A stretch of 64,000 nt of DNA from Leclercia sp. S52. GTDB lineage: Bacteria; Pseudomonadota; Gammaproteobacteria; Enterobacterales; Enterobacteriaceae. A model generated the notes under the pieces. It saw only the letters and a list, made by a program, of their open reading frames with translations. It was not told the DNA's origin and ran no database searches. Of the stretch, positions 42,287 through 53,763 are shown piece by piece. The stretch is from contig NZ_CP152474.1 of NCBI RefSeq assembly GCF_039727615.1, positions 3,100,001 to 3,164,000 of the forward strand, in the 5' to 3' direction. How positions within the stretch are numbered: position 1 is the first letter of the stretch; every line of letters begins with the position of its first letter. The position numbers were made by a program, and so were the translations under genes.

Positions 42287-43180
42287 TTAAATTTGATTTA
42301 AAGCAAGCAATATCATCAAAGTGATTTTATCGCGTAACCGGCGCCTGTATTTGAAGGCCTGAAGAGCTAAACTAAGACGATCAGGATAGTTATTATTCAT
42401 TTTCTTATATATTACTTTAACATCGCTATTATTGAATAATATCATAAGCTTGTTGATTTCTTTTCTATACCATTTCCCCTTAACTAAACTTAATCTTTTT
42501 TTCCATGCAGAAAAGGAATTATTTGCACCAACTTGGTTTGATTCATGTTGGCGATAGAGCATCGAGGGAGAAGAGTCGATGTACCAGAGATAGTTATTTT
42601 CTCTGGCATAAGCATATAACAACCAATCATGTAACTCAACAGCCTGCGCCCCACTTGTATTCCTGAGAAAATAAATAAAGTGAGTTGCTAATTCTACTGT
42701 AAAGACATAAGTACAGCCAGGCCCGGCAGCTTCAAAAAAATGATCGTATCTTACCTGCGGCTGTGCCTTATCAATTAATTTCTGACTACTATCGTTTCCA
42801 AAAGCAATGACATTGCTTGAATAAGCGTGACATGCTTTGTTTTTTAAGGCTGCAATCGCATTTTTTAATTTATCGACGTACCAAATATCATCTTGATCTG
42901 CAAACGAGATAAAATTGTAATTTTCACAAGGTACATTTAATAAAAGATGATAAAAATTTTTCCCTGCTGAACCATATCTATTACCGTAGGGTAAGAAATG
43001 GATGTTTGGTAATAACTGATATTTATCCTTAAGATATTCAAATGAATCATCAGTAGACAAATCGACACTTATATAAAGATCAAGTGAAACATCATCTTGT
43101 TTTAAAATACTTTCAATTTGCTCATCTACCCAGTTTCTTCCATTGTAGACGGCAAGTAATACAGCTATTTTTTCCATCAT
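42287..43180 (-). CDS. Family 2 glycosyltransferase
   Basis: 297 residues. GT2 (GT-A) fold: KIAVLLAVYNGRNWVDEQIESIL at the N-terminus, and the DxD-like FADQDDIWYVDKL motif with a catalytic-region HDWLLYAYA. It resembles rhamnosyltransferases of O-antigen clusters (RfbF/RfbG-type 'ADQDD' group). Acts in the cytosol on the undecaprenyl-linked O-unit. Donor and linkage are not determinable here. AT-rich. Confidence 0.82.
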   Translation of the reverse strand: MMEKIAVLLAVYNGRNWVDEQIESILKQDDVSLDLYISVDLSTDDSFEYLKDKYQLLPNIHFLPYGNRYGSAGKNFYHLLLNVPCENYNFISFADQDDIWYVDKLKNAIAALKNKACHAYSSNVIAFGNDSSQKLIDKAQPQVRYDHFFEAAGPGCTYVFTVELATHFIYFLRNTSGAQAVELHDWLLYAYARENNYLWYIDSSPSMLYRQHESNQVGANNSFSAWKKRLSLVKGKWYRKEINKLMILFNNSDVKVIYKKMNNNYPDRLSLALQAFKYRRRLRDKITLMILLALNQI

Positions 43181-43222
43181 TCAAATCTCATAACAATGCT
43201 TTAAAAGTTTATTTTATTAATA

Positions 43223-44123
43223 TTATTTTTTATGTACCCGTGGGTTTTCACCCCTCACATTGCGTAAGCCATCGAGCAAGCCAGCAATAAATGTATACGC
43301 ATACTCTTTTTTTGCTTTTTTGAGTGAGAATGAGAAGGAAAGAATGGACTACTGAAAACAGAACTTCCCGAGCGGCTAAAAGCTTTGGTACATGCGGGTA
43401 CCTTACTAAATGAATCGAGTTTCTTACCCGATAATAACGCCGATTGGCGCTATGTACAGGCACACAAAAGCCCATAAAATCAAAGCTTTTATCACCAATT
43501 GAATGCAGCATTTTGGCTTGTGGGATGACATGGACTTTTATTCCATGTGAAAAACATCTCAAACACCATTCTGTGTCAACATAGTCAATGAATAGAGCAG
43601 AGTCCATCACGCCAACTTTATTAAAAATATCGCTACAAACGATTGTACCCGATGAAATTACTGTTGAAGTAGTAAATACTGCGTTCTTACCATGTGAATA
43701 ATGCTTAACGCGCCGTCCATTTTTCTTTATATCAGTGATGGCGTACTCAAAGCCTTTTTGTTCATCATAGAATACAGGCGCACAAATCTCATACTGATTA
43801 TTTTCCATTGGCGCTTTTAATGAAGCAATAAAATCATTTTCAATCTTACTATCTTGATCGAAGAAAATAATATATTTGTAGGCTTTCTTCAGGCACTCTG
43901 TAATTCCAATATTTTGAGCCTCAGCAATCCCTTTATTACCGCCAAGGGAAATATAAAAGCAACCTTCATTAGCTTCAAGTATTCCATTTTTATAAGTACT
44001 ATTATCAATAACAATAGCATCACAAGACTGATGTTCTAATCCTTTTATTAATGATATAACACGATCATTATTAGGGTTATATGTCACTATAACAGCACAT
44101 GTATTATTATTTTTTAGACTCAT
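43223..44123 (-). CDS. Family 2 rhamnosyltransferase, C-terminal frameshift as written
   Basis: A GT2 enzyme of the RfbN/rhamnosyltransferase type: CAVIVTYNPNNDRV, the GGNKGIAEAQNIGI motif, FFDQDSKIE (DxD-like) and DYVDTEWCLRC. As written it ends at 43248 after 291 residues with an unrelated tail. Dropping one A in the A-runs on the minus strand (plus-strand T runs 43307-43313 or 43316-43321) gives an EYAYTFIAGLLDGLRN tail ending at 43223. That makes 299 residues, which looks native for this family. Likely transfers L-rhamnose; the acceptor is unknown. Confidence 0.82.
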
Positions 44124-44200
44124 TACTTAAACCAATATCTCAAATATGAAGGTTGCGTATATAAATACATATTAAAATGAAGTTATTTTAAGATAATTGA

Positions 44201-45286
44201 CTAACTTTTATTTTTAGCAACAACATCTTTAATAGCTTCAAGATAAGCATAACCATGTTTTTCGTCTGGTTCCAGATATGTACCTTCAGCCCATTCATTC
44301 CATGCGTTAATAAATAAATAAGGCGTCTCAGCAGACTGCGACTTATCATATAGCTTTTCGAGGTTCTGTTTGAAAACTTCAGGACTACTACCACGCATAA
44401 CTAAATATTTATTTTTCTTACGCGCCGTATTATCCCAATCAACGAATGCACCAGGATAAACAGTTCTGGAAAAATCTTTTTCTAAAATTTTGTTCCATAC
44501 CGCTTGGTAAGATAATACTTGTTCGGCAAATTTAGTTTGTAACTTTTCATTTGAAATTTGCTTAATACGGGTGAAGACTTTTCTTGGTAAAGCACTTACC
44601 CCACCCATACTATGTCCGAAGGTACACATAGGTTCAAAATTGACAGCGGCATCAAAATTAAGTTTACGCTCATCGCGGGAGAAGCTTGTCAGCATGGTGA
44701 CAAAATGAATGTCACCAAACGAGGTCTTTTTAGCAAGTTCTCGCCAGTAATTGATCCAGTCAGCGCAGCGTTCAAAACTTGCTGAACGGTAGAGCAAAAA
44801 TACCGGCTTACCGTTATGTTTCATATAGCGCTCATCTTCAAAGAAGGGTTTCAGATAATTGAAATGCTCTAACCAATCTTCTTCGTTGCCATAATCCTGA
44901 GGCATAATGACATCACGATGACTACCATCCCAACTTCTTGTCCAGGGTTCATTTGCCCATGCGAACATGAAGGGTAGATTTATATCTGTATTTTCTAACA
45001 GGAGCTCAGCTGGTTTATCCAGGAGTCTTTTCCCGTTAAACCAGTAGTGATAAAAACAAAAACCATCAACATGGTATTTTTCAGCTAACGATGCTTGCCA
45101 TTCTAAAGTCTCTTTATCGAGAAGATTGTAATAATTAGCATTCATCGGCACTCTAGGCTGGTAATGATTCTTAAATAATGGTGTCGCTTTTTTTACATTC
45201 GTCCATTCGGTAAAACCTTTCCCCCACCATTTATTATTTTCTTCTATTTCATGAAATTGTGGGAGATAAAATGCTAAAACTTTCAT
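44201..45286 (-). CDS. WbsX-like glycosyltransferase (GH99-like fold)
   Basis: 361 residues. The WbsX/GH99-like family is shown by KVLAFYLPQFHEIEENNKWWG, GKGFTEWTNVKKA, CFYHYWFNGKRLL, FAWANEPWTRSWDG and the C-terminal INAWNEWAEGTYLEPD. Members occur in O-antigen and capsule clusters and are treated as glycosyltransferases, though the fold is that of a glycoside hydrolase. Its exact reaction is unproven. AT-rich, between wzx and the rhamnosyltransferase gene. Confidence 0.85.
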   Translation of the reverse strand: MKVLAFYLPQFHEIEENNKWWGKGFTEWTNVKKATPLFKNHYQPRVPMNANYYNLLDKETLEWQASLAEKYHVDGFCFYHYWFNGKRLLDKPAELLLENTDINLPFMFAWANEPWTRSWDGSHRDVIMPQDYGNEEDWLEHFNYLKPFFEDERYMKHNGKPVFLLYRSASFERCADWINYWRELAKKTSFGDIHFVTMLTSFSRDERKLNFDAAVNFEPMCTFGHSMGGVSALPRKVFTRIKQISNEKLQTKFAEQVLSYQAVWNKILEKDFSRTVYPGAFVDWDNTARKKNKYLVMRGSSPEVFKQNLEKLYDKSQSAETPYLFINAWNEWAEGTYLEPDEKHGYAYLEAIKDVVAKNKS

Positions 45287-45399
45287 CAGAATTTCCTTTA
45301 TATTAACTACTTAAATTCAATGACTCAAAACGATCAATTTAATAAACTTTAAAGCTCATATACCTAGCGTTATTAATTATCTAAATGGGATTATTATGT

Positions 45400-46611
45400 T
45401 TATTTAGCTAAACGATAGCAATATCGAATAAACAAACAAGAAATAATCGTCTCTGTAATTAAAACACTAATAGTCACTCCATAGACTGGTGCGTAATGTA
45501 TAAACGCAATAGCCATAAGAATATGCAAAATACTTATTCTTATATATGTATTTCGTACCATAGCTGTATGGTCATTGATAATCAACCACCATTGACCAAA
45601 AACAATACCAACAGAAACAATAAATGGCAAAGGCGACATCACAAGTAGAATAGAGGATGCAACCCTATACTCTTCGCTAAAATAAAATAAGGATACTGGA
45701 TATCCAATCACAGCAATTGAAGCTGAGACAAACAATCCGAATAAGATAAACTTTTTACCGTATAAGCTCAGAATATCTTTGAAATCAGAGCCTTTACTTA
45801 CCAACGAACTTACTCTTGGGAACAGGGCTTGCTGAACAGGAGTAAGCAGGCCTTGGGCAGCGACCCTGAGTTTATCTGCCGCCGAGAAATAGCCAGCATA
45901 CACGGGGCCGGCAAAATAACCAATGATAATGACGTTTAGGGTGGTATAAAAACTGATCGTGATATTTGATATAAATAGGTCAAACCCACCTTTCAGTGAA
46001 GCCAGGACATCTGACATCCCACACTTCGTAAACGCCACCATTTTATTTTTACCTATATACACCATAGCGATAATCCCTGAAACAAACATTCCAAGAGATT
46101 GACTGAAAATTGCCAGGCCAATATCATTCGAGTCTCTTACTAATAAGAAGACCGCAACAAGAGAGAAACATTTAGCGATAGTGGTACTGATAACAATACC
46201 TTGCATTTTTTCCAACCCCTGGAATAACCAGATAGGAAAAAAAACAGTGCCAAGAACAGCAAACATCCCGCAGAAGAATAGCTTGACGTAAATGTCCAAC
46301 CCGAATATCAGCGAATATACGACAGCTATAAGTAAGAATATTAAAAACAGTAAAAACTTAGATATAGTCGTTACTGTATATATTTTATTGAGCAAGTTTT
46401 GATTTTCTTTGTTTTTCGCAATCAATAAAGTTGCGCTAAAGTTAAACCCGTAATCGACAAAAATTATAGTATATTGAATCCATGCTTGTACCATTGACAT
46501 GACACCGAAATGTTCAGCGCCAAGAACCCTCATTAAATAGGGCAAAGTCAACAAAGGGAACAAATAATTAGATGCCTGAACAAAATACAGTAAGAATATG
46601 TTTTTTTTCAC
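45400..46611 (-). CDS. wzx: Wzx O-antigen flippase
   Basis: 403 residues, about twelve membrane helices, MOP/Wzx superfamily: starts KKNIFLLYFVQASNYLFPLL then LPYLMRVLGAEHFG, the classic Wzx N-terminal motif; AADKLRVAAQGLLTPVQQAL in the second half. Flips undecaprenyl-linked O-units across the inner membrane. AT-rich. The 46612-46778 gap to rfbA contains no further gene. Confidence 0.9.
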   Translation of the reverse strand: MKKNIFLLYFVQASNYLFPLLTLPYLMRVLGAEHFGVMSMVQAWIQYTIIFVDYGFNFSATLLIAKNKENQNLLNKIYTVTTISKFLLFLIFLLIAVVYSLIFGLDIYVKLFFCGMFAVLGTVFFPIWLFQGLEKMQGIVISTTIAKCFSLVAVFLLVRDSNDIGLAIFSQSLGMFVSGIIAMVYIGKNKMVAFTKCGMSDVLASLKGGFDLFISNITISFYTTLNVIIIGYFAGPVYAGYFSAADKLRVAAQGLLTPVQQALFPRVSSLVSKGSDFKDILSLYGKKFILFGLFVSASIAVIGYPVSLFYFSEEYRVASSILLVMSPLPFIVSVGIVFGQWWLIINDHTAMVRNTYIRISILHILMAIAFIHYAPVYGVTISVLITETIISCLFIRYCYRLAK

Positions 46612-46778
46612 TTATTACTATTCTCATTTTTAAATTTACTGAAAGCCTGCATCATTTTTATAACACAAGCCTTCAGTTAATTAAAAACTCTGTGCTTTTT
46701 AAACGATATTCTGAAAATCCTTTTTGATGTTCAGACATCATTTAAAAAGTCAAATGGCCACGACGACGTTACACTACA

Positions 46779-47657
<879 letters not shown>

Positions 47658-47709
47658 TTCATCATCTCTTTATGTGCAAAATGCCCGTAAACGGGCATTA
47701 AATTTAAGG

Positions 47710-48609
47710 TCAGACCGCAGTAGTCGTAAACAGCTCGGCCAGCATGCGTTTTACCCCGATATCCCATTGAGGTAATACCAGGTCAAAGTTTTGCTGGAAT
47801 TTTTCCGTGTTCAGACGGGAGTTATTCGGGCGACGTGCAGGGGTAGGATAAGCACTGGTAGGAACAGCGTTGAGCTTTGTAATTGCCAGCTCAATGCCAG
47901 CCTTACGCGCTTCGTCGAAGACCAGGGCGGCATAGTCGTGCCATGTGGTCACGCCACCCGCAACCAGATGGTAGAGCCCTGCAACGTCGGGTTGCTTCAG
48001 CGCGACACGAATCGCATGCGCCGTGCAGTCGGCCAGCAGCTCAGCGCCTGTTGGTGCGCCAAACTGATCGTTAATGACCGACATCTCCGCGCGTTCTTTT
48101 GCAAAACGCAGCATGGTTTTCGCAAAGTTATTTCCTTTGCCTGCATAAACCCAACTGGTGCGGAAAATTAAGTGACGAGCACAATTTTCCTGCAGCGCTT
48201 TTTCACCGGCCAGTTTGGTTTCGCCATACACGTTCAGTGGTGCGGTGGCATCGGTTTCTCGCCACGGATTTTCGCCGTTACCCGGAAAAACATAATCGGT
48301 GGAATAGTGAACTACCCAGGCACCAATTTTAGCGGCTTCTTTGGCAATGGCTTCAACGCTCGTGGCATTCAGCAACTGCGCGAATTCTGCTTCTGACTCG
48401 GCTTTATCTACGGCGGTATGGGCCGCCGCATTCACGATCACATCAGGTTTAATGCGTCGTACGGTTTCCGCCACGCCTTCTGGATTACTGAAATCACCGC
48501 AATATTCGCTGGAGTGAACATCGACGGCAATCAGGTTACCTAACGGCGCGAGCGAACGCTGCAACTCCCAGCCCACCTGCCCTGTTTTGCCGAACAAAAG
48601 GATATTCAT
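47710..48609 (-). CDS. rfbD: RfbD (RmlD), dTDP-4-dehydrorhamnose reductase
   Basis: 299 residues, SDR with NILLFGKTGQVGWELQRSL; catalytic STDYVFPG and Tyr-x-x-x-Lys in YGETKLAGE. Last step of dTDP-L-rhamnose synthesis. Its stop adjoins and its start overlaps the rfbB stop by one base. Confidence 0.96.
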   Translation of the reverse strand: MNILLFGKTGQVGWELQRSLAPLGNLIAVDVHSSEYCGDFSNPEGVAETVRRIKPDVIVNAAAHTAVDKAESEAEFAQLLNATSVEAIAKEAAKIGAWVVHYSTDYVFPGNGENPWRETDATAPLNVYGETKLAGEKALQENCARHLIFRTSWVYAGKGNNFAKTMLRFAKERAEMSVINDQFGAPTGAELLADCTAHAIRVALKQPDVAGLYHLVAGGVTTWHDYAALVFDEARKAGIELAITKLNAVPTSAYPTPARRPNNSRLNTEKFQQNFDLVLPQWDIGVKRMLAELFTTTAV

Positions 48610-49694
48610 TACTGACGTTCCCCGTAGTTCTGTTCAATCCACGATTGATAGTTGCCGCTTTTCACGTTCTCCACCCACTGGGTGTTGGCCAGATACCACT
48701 CCACCGTTTTGCGGATCCCACTCTCGAAGGTTTCCTGCGGCTTCCAGCCTAACGTCTGGCTAATCTTATCGGCATCGATGGCATAACGACGGTCATGGCC
48801 CGGTCGATCGGTCACGTAGGTGATTTGATCGCGATAAGAGCCCTCTTTCGGCACGATTTCATCAAGCAGATCGCAAATAGTATGAACCACATCGAGGTTT
48901 TGTTTCTCGTTATGGCCGCCGATGTTGTAGGTCTCGCCCGGTTTACCCTGGGTTACCACTGTATAGAGCGCACGCGCGTGATCTTCAACATACAGCCAGT
49001 CGCGGATCTGATCGCCCTTGCCGTAAATCGGCAGTGCTTTTCCGTCCAGGGCGTTCAGGATCACCAGCGGGATCAGTTTTTCCGGGAAGTGATAAGGACC
49101 GTAGTTATTCGAGCAGTTGGTGACGATGGTCGGGAAACCGTAGGTACGCAACCAGGCGCGCACGAGGTGATCGCTTGAGGCCTTCGAGGCTGAATACGGG
49201 CTGCTTGGTGCATAGGCCGTGGTCTCGGTAAACAGCGGCAGCTCAGTAGACGCTGGGTGTTCGTCCGGGTGCGGCAGATCGCCATACACTTCGTCAGTGG
49301 AGATGTGGTGGAAACGGAAGGTTTTTTTCGCTTCTTCGCCAAGCGTAGACCAGTATGCACGAGCCGCTTCCAGCAGCACGTAGGTGCCGACGATATTGGT
49401 CTCGATAAACGCTGCCGGGCCGGTAATCGAACGGTCAACGTGACTCTCCGCCGCCAGATGCATAACGGCATCAGGCTTGTGCTCGGCAAAAATACGATCC
49501 ATTGCCGCTTTATCGCAAATATCTGCATGCTCGAAAACGTAACGCGGGCTGGTGCTCACGTCAGCCAGAGATTCCAGGTTACCGGCGTAGGTCAATTTAT
49601 CGACATTAACCACTGCATCCTGGGTGTTTTGAATAATATGTCGGACCACCGCCGAGCCGATAAAACCGGCACCACCAGTAACAAGAATTTTCAC
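48609..49694 (-). CDS. rfbB: RfbB (RmlB), dTDP-glucose 4,6-dehydratase
   Basis: 361 residues. NAD motif [16 protein letters not shown]; catalytic [11 protein letters not shown] and [29 protein letters not shown] substrate loop. Converts dTDP-glucose to the 4-keto-6-deoxy sugar. First gene after the JUMPstart leader. Confidence 0.97.
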   Translation of the reverse strand: MKILVTGGAGFIGSAVVRHIIQNTQDAVVNVDKLTYAGNLESLADVSTSPRYVFEHADICDKAAMDRIFAEHKPDAVMHLAAESHVDRSITGPAAFIETNIVGTYVLLEAARAYWSTLGEEAKKTFRFHHISTDEVYGDLPHPDEHPASTELPLFTETTAYAPSSPYSASKASSDHLVRAWLRTYGFPTIVTNCSNNYGPYHFPEKLIPLVILNALDGKALPIYGKGDQIRDWLYVEDHARALYTVVTQGKPGETYNIGGHNEKQNLDVVHTICDLLDEIVPKEGSYRDQITYVTDRPGHDRRYAIDADKISQTLGWKPQETFESGIRKTVEWYLANTQWVENVKSGNYQSWIEQNYGERQ

Positions 49695-49767
49695 GCGTTA
49701 TTTTCCGTTAAATGAATACATTGGGATATTGGATTGCTGAAAATTTGTTAAACCAAAAATTCAGAAA

Positions 49768-49806
49768 TCAGACACGCTACCGCCCCTGGCTTTACAGCTA
49801 CCAGTG
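49768..49806 (-). promoter_or_regulatory. JUMPstart leader with ops element
   Basis: On the minus strand the sequence reads CACTGGTAGCTGTAAAGCC, then AGGGGCGGTAGCGTG, the conserved JUMPstart block. It ends with the ops motif GGCGGTAGCGTG (49773-49784), which recruits RfaH to allow RNA polymerase to read through the long O-antigen operon. About 75 bases upstream of rfbB. The rest of the 49695-50068 gap is AT-rich leader plus the galF terminator. Confidence 0.93.
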
Positions 49807-49982
49807 CACTGAGCATGATCATAATATAGAGGTATTTTGCCGCCTGACCCCGGCATAATCGCGACAGGGTTGCGCGCAAATCAATTAATAATTGTCGTCT
49901 TAAATGCTTGCAGAAACAAGGGAAAAAATCAGGCCAGCAACACAAAAAAACAGCAATTAACTGACTGAAATTTAAGAATATA

Positions 49983-50048
49983 TTTAAAAAGAAAACGGCA
50001 GTGTCATTCTCATGGCTAATGAAAGCCTGGAATGATCCACCGCCGTTT
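49983..50048 (-). terminator. Terminator after galF
   Basis: A long hairpin on the minus strand: AAACGGCGGTG pairs with CACTGCCGTTT, extended by TCATTC / GAATGA inside, followed by TTCTTTTT. Confidence 0.8.
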
Positions 50049-50068
50049 AGACAACGACCAACTAACTG

Positions 50069-50965
50069 TTAATCGTTGGTTAAAAGTTTCTTCATGCTTT
50101 CACGGAACTTCTGCCCTTCTTTCAGGTTACGAAGGCCATATTGTACAAAGGCTTGCATGTATCCCATCTTCTTACCGCAGTCGTAGCTGTCGCCGGTCAT
50201 CAGCATGGCATCGACAGACTGCTTCTTCGCCAGTTCCGCGATCGCATCCGTCAGCTGAATACGATCCCAGGCGCCTGGTTCGGTACGCTCCAGCTCAGCC
50301 CAAATTTCAGCGTTGAGCACATAGCGGCCCACGGCCATCAGATCGGAGTCGAGCGTCTGCGGCTGATCCGGTTTCTCGATAAACTGAACGATACGGCTGA
50401 CTTTACCTTCTGAATCCAGCGGCTCTTTAGTCTGAATCACCGAGTATTCGGACAGGTCGCCCTTCATGCGCTTCGCCAGCACCTGGCTGCGGCCGGTCTC
50501 GTTGAAACGCGCCACCATGGCTGCAAGGTTGTAGCGCAGCGGATCGGCAGAGGCGTTGTCCAGAATGATGTCCGGCAGCACAACCACAAACGGGTTATCG
50601 CCAACCACAGGACGTGCGCACAGGATAGAGTGACCCAGCCCCAGCGGCTGCGCCTGGCGGACGTTCATAATGGTTACGCCCGGTGGGCAGATGGACTGTA
50701 CTTCCGCCAGCAGCTGGCGCTTAACGCGCTGCTCCAGAAGGGCTTCAAGTTCGTAGGAGGTGTCGAAATGGTTTTCTACCGCATTCTTTGAAGAATGGGT
50801 CACCAGAACGATTTCTTTGATCCCTGCAGCAACAATCTCGTCGACGATGTACTGAATCATCGGCTTGTCAACGATCGGCAGCATCTCTTTAGGAATGGCT
50901 TTTGTGGCCGGGAGCATATGCATGCCAAGACCGGCTACCGGAATAACCGCTTTCAAATTAATCAT
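50069..50965 (-). CDS. galF: GalF, UTP-glucose-1-phosphate uridylyltransferase subunit
   Basis: 298 residues. Nucleotidyltransferase of the GalU/GalF family: [24 protein letters not shown] has Met-His where GalU has Gly-Thr-Arg at the catalytic loop, the usual GalF difference. GalF is thought to modulate GalU activity more than to catalyse strongly. It marks the upstream border of the O-antigen locus. The 178-base gap to wcaM holds its promoter. Confidence 0.95.
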   Translation of the reverse strand: MINLKAVIPVAGLGMHMLPATKAIPKEMLPIVDKPMIQYIVDEIVAAGIKEIVLVTHSSKNAVENHFDTSYELEALLEQRVKRQLLAEVQSICPPGVTIMNVRQAQPLGLGHSILCARPVVGDNPFVVVLPDIILDNASADPLRYNLAAMVARFNETGRSQVLAKRMKGDLSEYSVIQTKEPLDSEGKVSRIVQFIEKPDQPQTLDSDLMAVGRYVLNAEIWAELERTEPGAWDRIQLTDAIAELAKKQSVDAMLMTGDSYDCGKKMGYMQAFVQYGLRNLKEGQKFRESMKKLLTND

Positions 50966-51143
50966 ATTTCTTCCACCTTAAAATGGTTGCCGAATTATAG
51001 CTCTTTAGCCTGGTTTCGCCAGCACGATTTGCTACAAATCAAGCGTAGATGTTACGCCGGTGCCGTACGAATACCAGTGGATGCAGTCTGAATCCGCGCG
51101 CTTTAATTCCAGGAATCCTCGCAAAATGCCGTCTGGTTAATAT

Positions 51144-52529
51144 CTAGCGCTTCGGCAGATTAAAATTCAGCCGTTCCGTATTAATTGTATGCTGATCGAT
51201 GCGGTCGATATCCACCGAACTTTGGCCCTTTTCATTAATCGCGTTAATGTTCGCCAGTGAAAGCAATGTCTCTTCACGGGCCATAAATTTGCCGCGCACG
51301 TCTTTGCGCAGATCAAAATTCAGCGTCAGGGCCGGCCCGATCTCAGAGTGCTGCATCACATTGATATTGCGCATGAAAAGATGCTGCGGTTTATTATGTA
51401 ACTCAAGCGTGGCGCGTTTCATCTCAAGATTGGTGATCGCCACGAACGAGGTGGCATTGCCGGAGGAGATCTGTATTCCGCGCAATTTCCGCGCAAGATT
51501 CTGGTTGTCGAGATGAATATTGTTGAGGCGAAAGTTCTGCGGTATCGACAAATAGTCGCCTTTAATCACGCCGTAGCCAATTAACATGCCTGCGCTGTCG
51601 CTCATTTCAACATTATCGATGACAAAATTATCGCAGCCATATATTGCTACCGTGGCGTTATCAATCCCCGCTTTCTTGCTGAAGTCCGGGGTGATATCTC
51701 GGGCTTTAACATTACGGATAATAAAGTGTTTACCATTCTCGACATGCACGAGCTGGCGGCAGTTGCTGCCGGTGATATTGGCGACCACAAAGTTCTTCAC
51801 CGCCTGGTCTTCCGGGTAGGCATTGTTGTAGGTACTGCCCGCCAGGCCAATGCCGATCCCCCAGTTGATTTTCCCGTTGGTGCAGTCGATGTGGTCGATA
51901 ACGTGGTCTGAGATCAGGATGTTCTGGTCATTGATCGCCACGTTCCACTCAATGGCATCGCCCTGCAGATAGCTGAAGTGGCAGTTGGTGATTTTGGCGC
52001 CATCCACCTGGTTGTGGAAACCCTGACGCAGGATCGCATAGTTGGCTTTGGTCACCCGCAGATTGTCGATCAGCAGGTTGCGCATCACCCGTGGTTTTTT
52101 ACCGCCGATGTAGATCTGGGTTACCGGCCCATAGCCACTCATCGCCAGCCCCTGGATCACGCAGTCGGAGCCGCGAACGTCAAGGGTGATGTTTTCGCTG
52201 CGCCCCTCCCCTTCACCAATCACTTTACTGCCATCCTGCAATACCAGACGTCCCCGCCCGTTGCCGGTCAGCGCGCCGCGAATACGCAGGGTTTTGCCTT
52301 CGGGGATAAAAATAGCGGTGTTGATGTTGTCGCAGGTGAGCCCGGCTGGCACCACCACGGTGTCGCCGTCGGCGAAGGCCTTTTTGAACGCCGCGATCCA
52401 GTCACGGTGATTGTAGCGACTGATGTCCACCGTGGCGCTGCTCGCTGCGGCCCGCACGCCGATCAGCGGTGCGGCGGCCAGTACGGAACAGGTGGTGACA
52501 AACGCGCGTCGCGTCATCTCTTTCGGCAT
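51144..52529 (-). CDS. wcaM: WcaM, colanic acid biosynthesis protein
   Basis: 461 residues. A twin-arginine-like signal ([19 protein letters not shown]) precedes a right-handed parallel beta-helix of repeated strands (for example [29 protein letters not shown]). Required for or associated with colanic acid production, exact reaction unknown; the beta-helix suggests polysaccharide binding or lyase-like activity. Last gene of the wca operon. Confidence 0.93.
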   Translation of the reverse strand: MPKEMTRRAFVTTCSVLAAAPLIGVRAAASSATVDISRYNHRDWIAAFKKAFADGDTVVVPAGLTCDNINTAIFIPEGKTLRIRGALTGNGRGRLVLQDGSKVIGEGEGRSENITLDVRGSDCVIQGLAMSGYGPVTQIYIGGKKPRVMRNLLIDNLRVTKANYAILRQGFHNQVDGAKITNCHFSYLQGDAIEWNVAINDQNILISDHVIDHIDCTNGKINWGIGIGLAGSTYNNAYPEDQAVKNFVVANITGSNCRQLVHVENGKHFIIRNVKARDITPDFSKKAGIDNATVAIYGCDNFVIDNVEMSDSAGMLIGYGVIKGDYLSIPQNFRLNNIHLDNQNLARKLRGIQISSGNATSFVAITNLEMKRATLELHNKPQHLFMRNINVMQHSEIGPALTLNFDLRKDVRGKFMAREETLLSLANINAINEKGQSSVDIDRIDQHTINTERLNFNLPKR

Positions 52530-52542
52530 ATCGCCTCCCTTT

Positions 52543-53763
52543 TTAAAGCGTCTGTAGCAGAGTGGCTAACTGCCGGTTGATCAGGTGTTGATTAAAATCG
52601 GTCTCCACTTTCCGCCGCGCATTGTGCAGCACGGGCGAGAGCTCATGGTCACCCAGCGCCGCAAAGCGCTCCAGCTGCCCGGCCAGCGCCTCGGGATTAT
52701 TCTCTTCCACCAGCCAGCCGGAGTGGCCGGGCTCGATCAGTTCAGGGATCCCGCTGTGTACCGTGGAAACCACCGGGATCCCCACCGCCATCGCCTCCAT
52801 TAGCGCCACCGGGATGCCTTCCATATCGCCATCCGTGCCGGTAACTGACGGGAGTAAAAAGACGTCGGCGGCATCGAGCATGGCTTTGACCTCATGGCTG
52901 GGCTTGAATCCCGGCATCTCGACATAGTCTTCCAGTTCATACTGTTCGATCAGGGTGCGCAGGCGGCGCTCCCAGGGGCCAATGCCCAGAATGCGATAGC
53001 GAAAAGCCACCCCGCGCGCTTTCAGCTGACGACAGGCTTCGATCGCCACATGCAGCCCTTTTTTCTCGGTCAGGCGCGCCACAGAGATGATCTGCAGCGG
53101 GCTGCCCGGCGTCTTCACCGGACGTTGGGTAAAACGCTGCATATCCACGCCCATGCGCGAGACGGTAATTTTCTCAGGCGGGCAGCCCATGTTTTTCAGA
53201 CGCCCGGCCCAGAGATCGCTGATCGGCAGCATCATATCGCCGCGCTGAAACAGGCGTTGATACTCCGGGGTATAGTGCGCCAACACTTCCCGGCTGGAGA
53301 TGTCGATCCCGTGAAACACGGTGGCGATTTTCCCTTCGATAACCCCCAGCTCGCGCAGCTTGGCGGCCGTTACGCCCGCTGGCCCAAAGTGGGCGATAAA
53401 CACATCCGCGCGCCAGGGGCGCACCGTCTGGCCGCAGATGGCGGAGAGGATCAGGTTGCGCGACTCGGCACCATAGCGGGAAACATTCAGCGCCTTCCAG
53501 GTGCCCGGGCGATGCAGCCCGCGCAAGGTCTGGCGGGTGCGATAGCCCAGCTTCGCCAGCTTTCCCTGTGGCTCATCCTGCAGCCATCGGGTTTTGCTGG
53601 CCAGGTCGTACTGCGTCCAGGCGGCGTGGGTATTTTGCGTGTCGCCCTTCTGCAGGGCGACAATCTCCACGTCATAACCCATATCGATAAACGCGGTGAT
53701 CTGGTTCAGCACAAAGGTTTCAGACGAGAGCGGGAATTTCAGTAAGAAGAAACCAACCTTCAT
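52543..53763 (-). CDS. wcaL: WcaL, colanic acid glycosyltransferase (GT4)
   Basis: 406 residues, GT-B fold family 4. C-terminal donor-binding motif [25 protein letters not shown] (E-x7-E pattern [10 protein letters not shown]) and FHGIDIS in the N-terminal half. Transfers galactose to the colanic acid repeat in published models. Overlaps wcaK by four bases. Confidence 0.94.
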   Translation of the reverse strand: MKVGFFLLKFPLSSETFVLNQITAFIDMGYDVEIVALQKGDTQNTHAAWTQYDLASKTRWLQDEPQGKLAKLGYRTRQTLRGLHRPGTWKALNVSRYGAESRNLILSAICGQTVRPWRADVFIAHFGPAGVTAAKLRELGVIEGKIATVFHGIDISSREVLAHYTPEYQRLFQRGDMMLPISDLWAGRLKNMGCPPEKITVSRMGVDMQRFTQRPVKTPGSPLQIISVARLTEKKGLHVAIEACRQLKARGVAFRYRILGIGPWERRLRTLIEQYELEDYVEMPGFKPSHEVKAMLDAADVFLLPSVTGTDGDMEGIPVALMEAMAVGIPVVSTVHSGIPELIEPGHSGWLVEENNPEALAGQLERFAALGDHELSPVLHNARRKVETDFNQHLINRQLATLLQTL

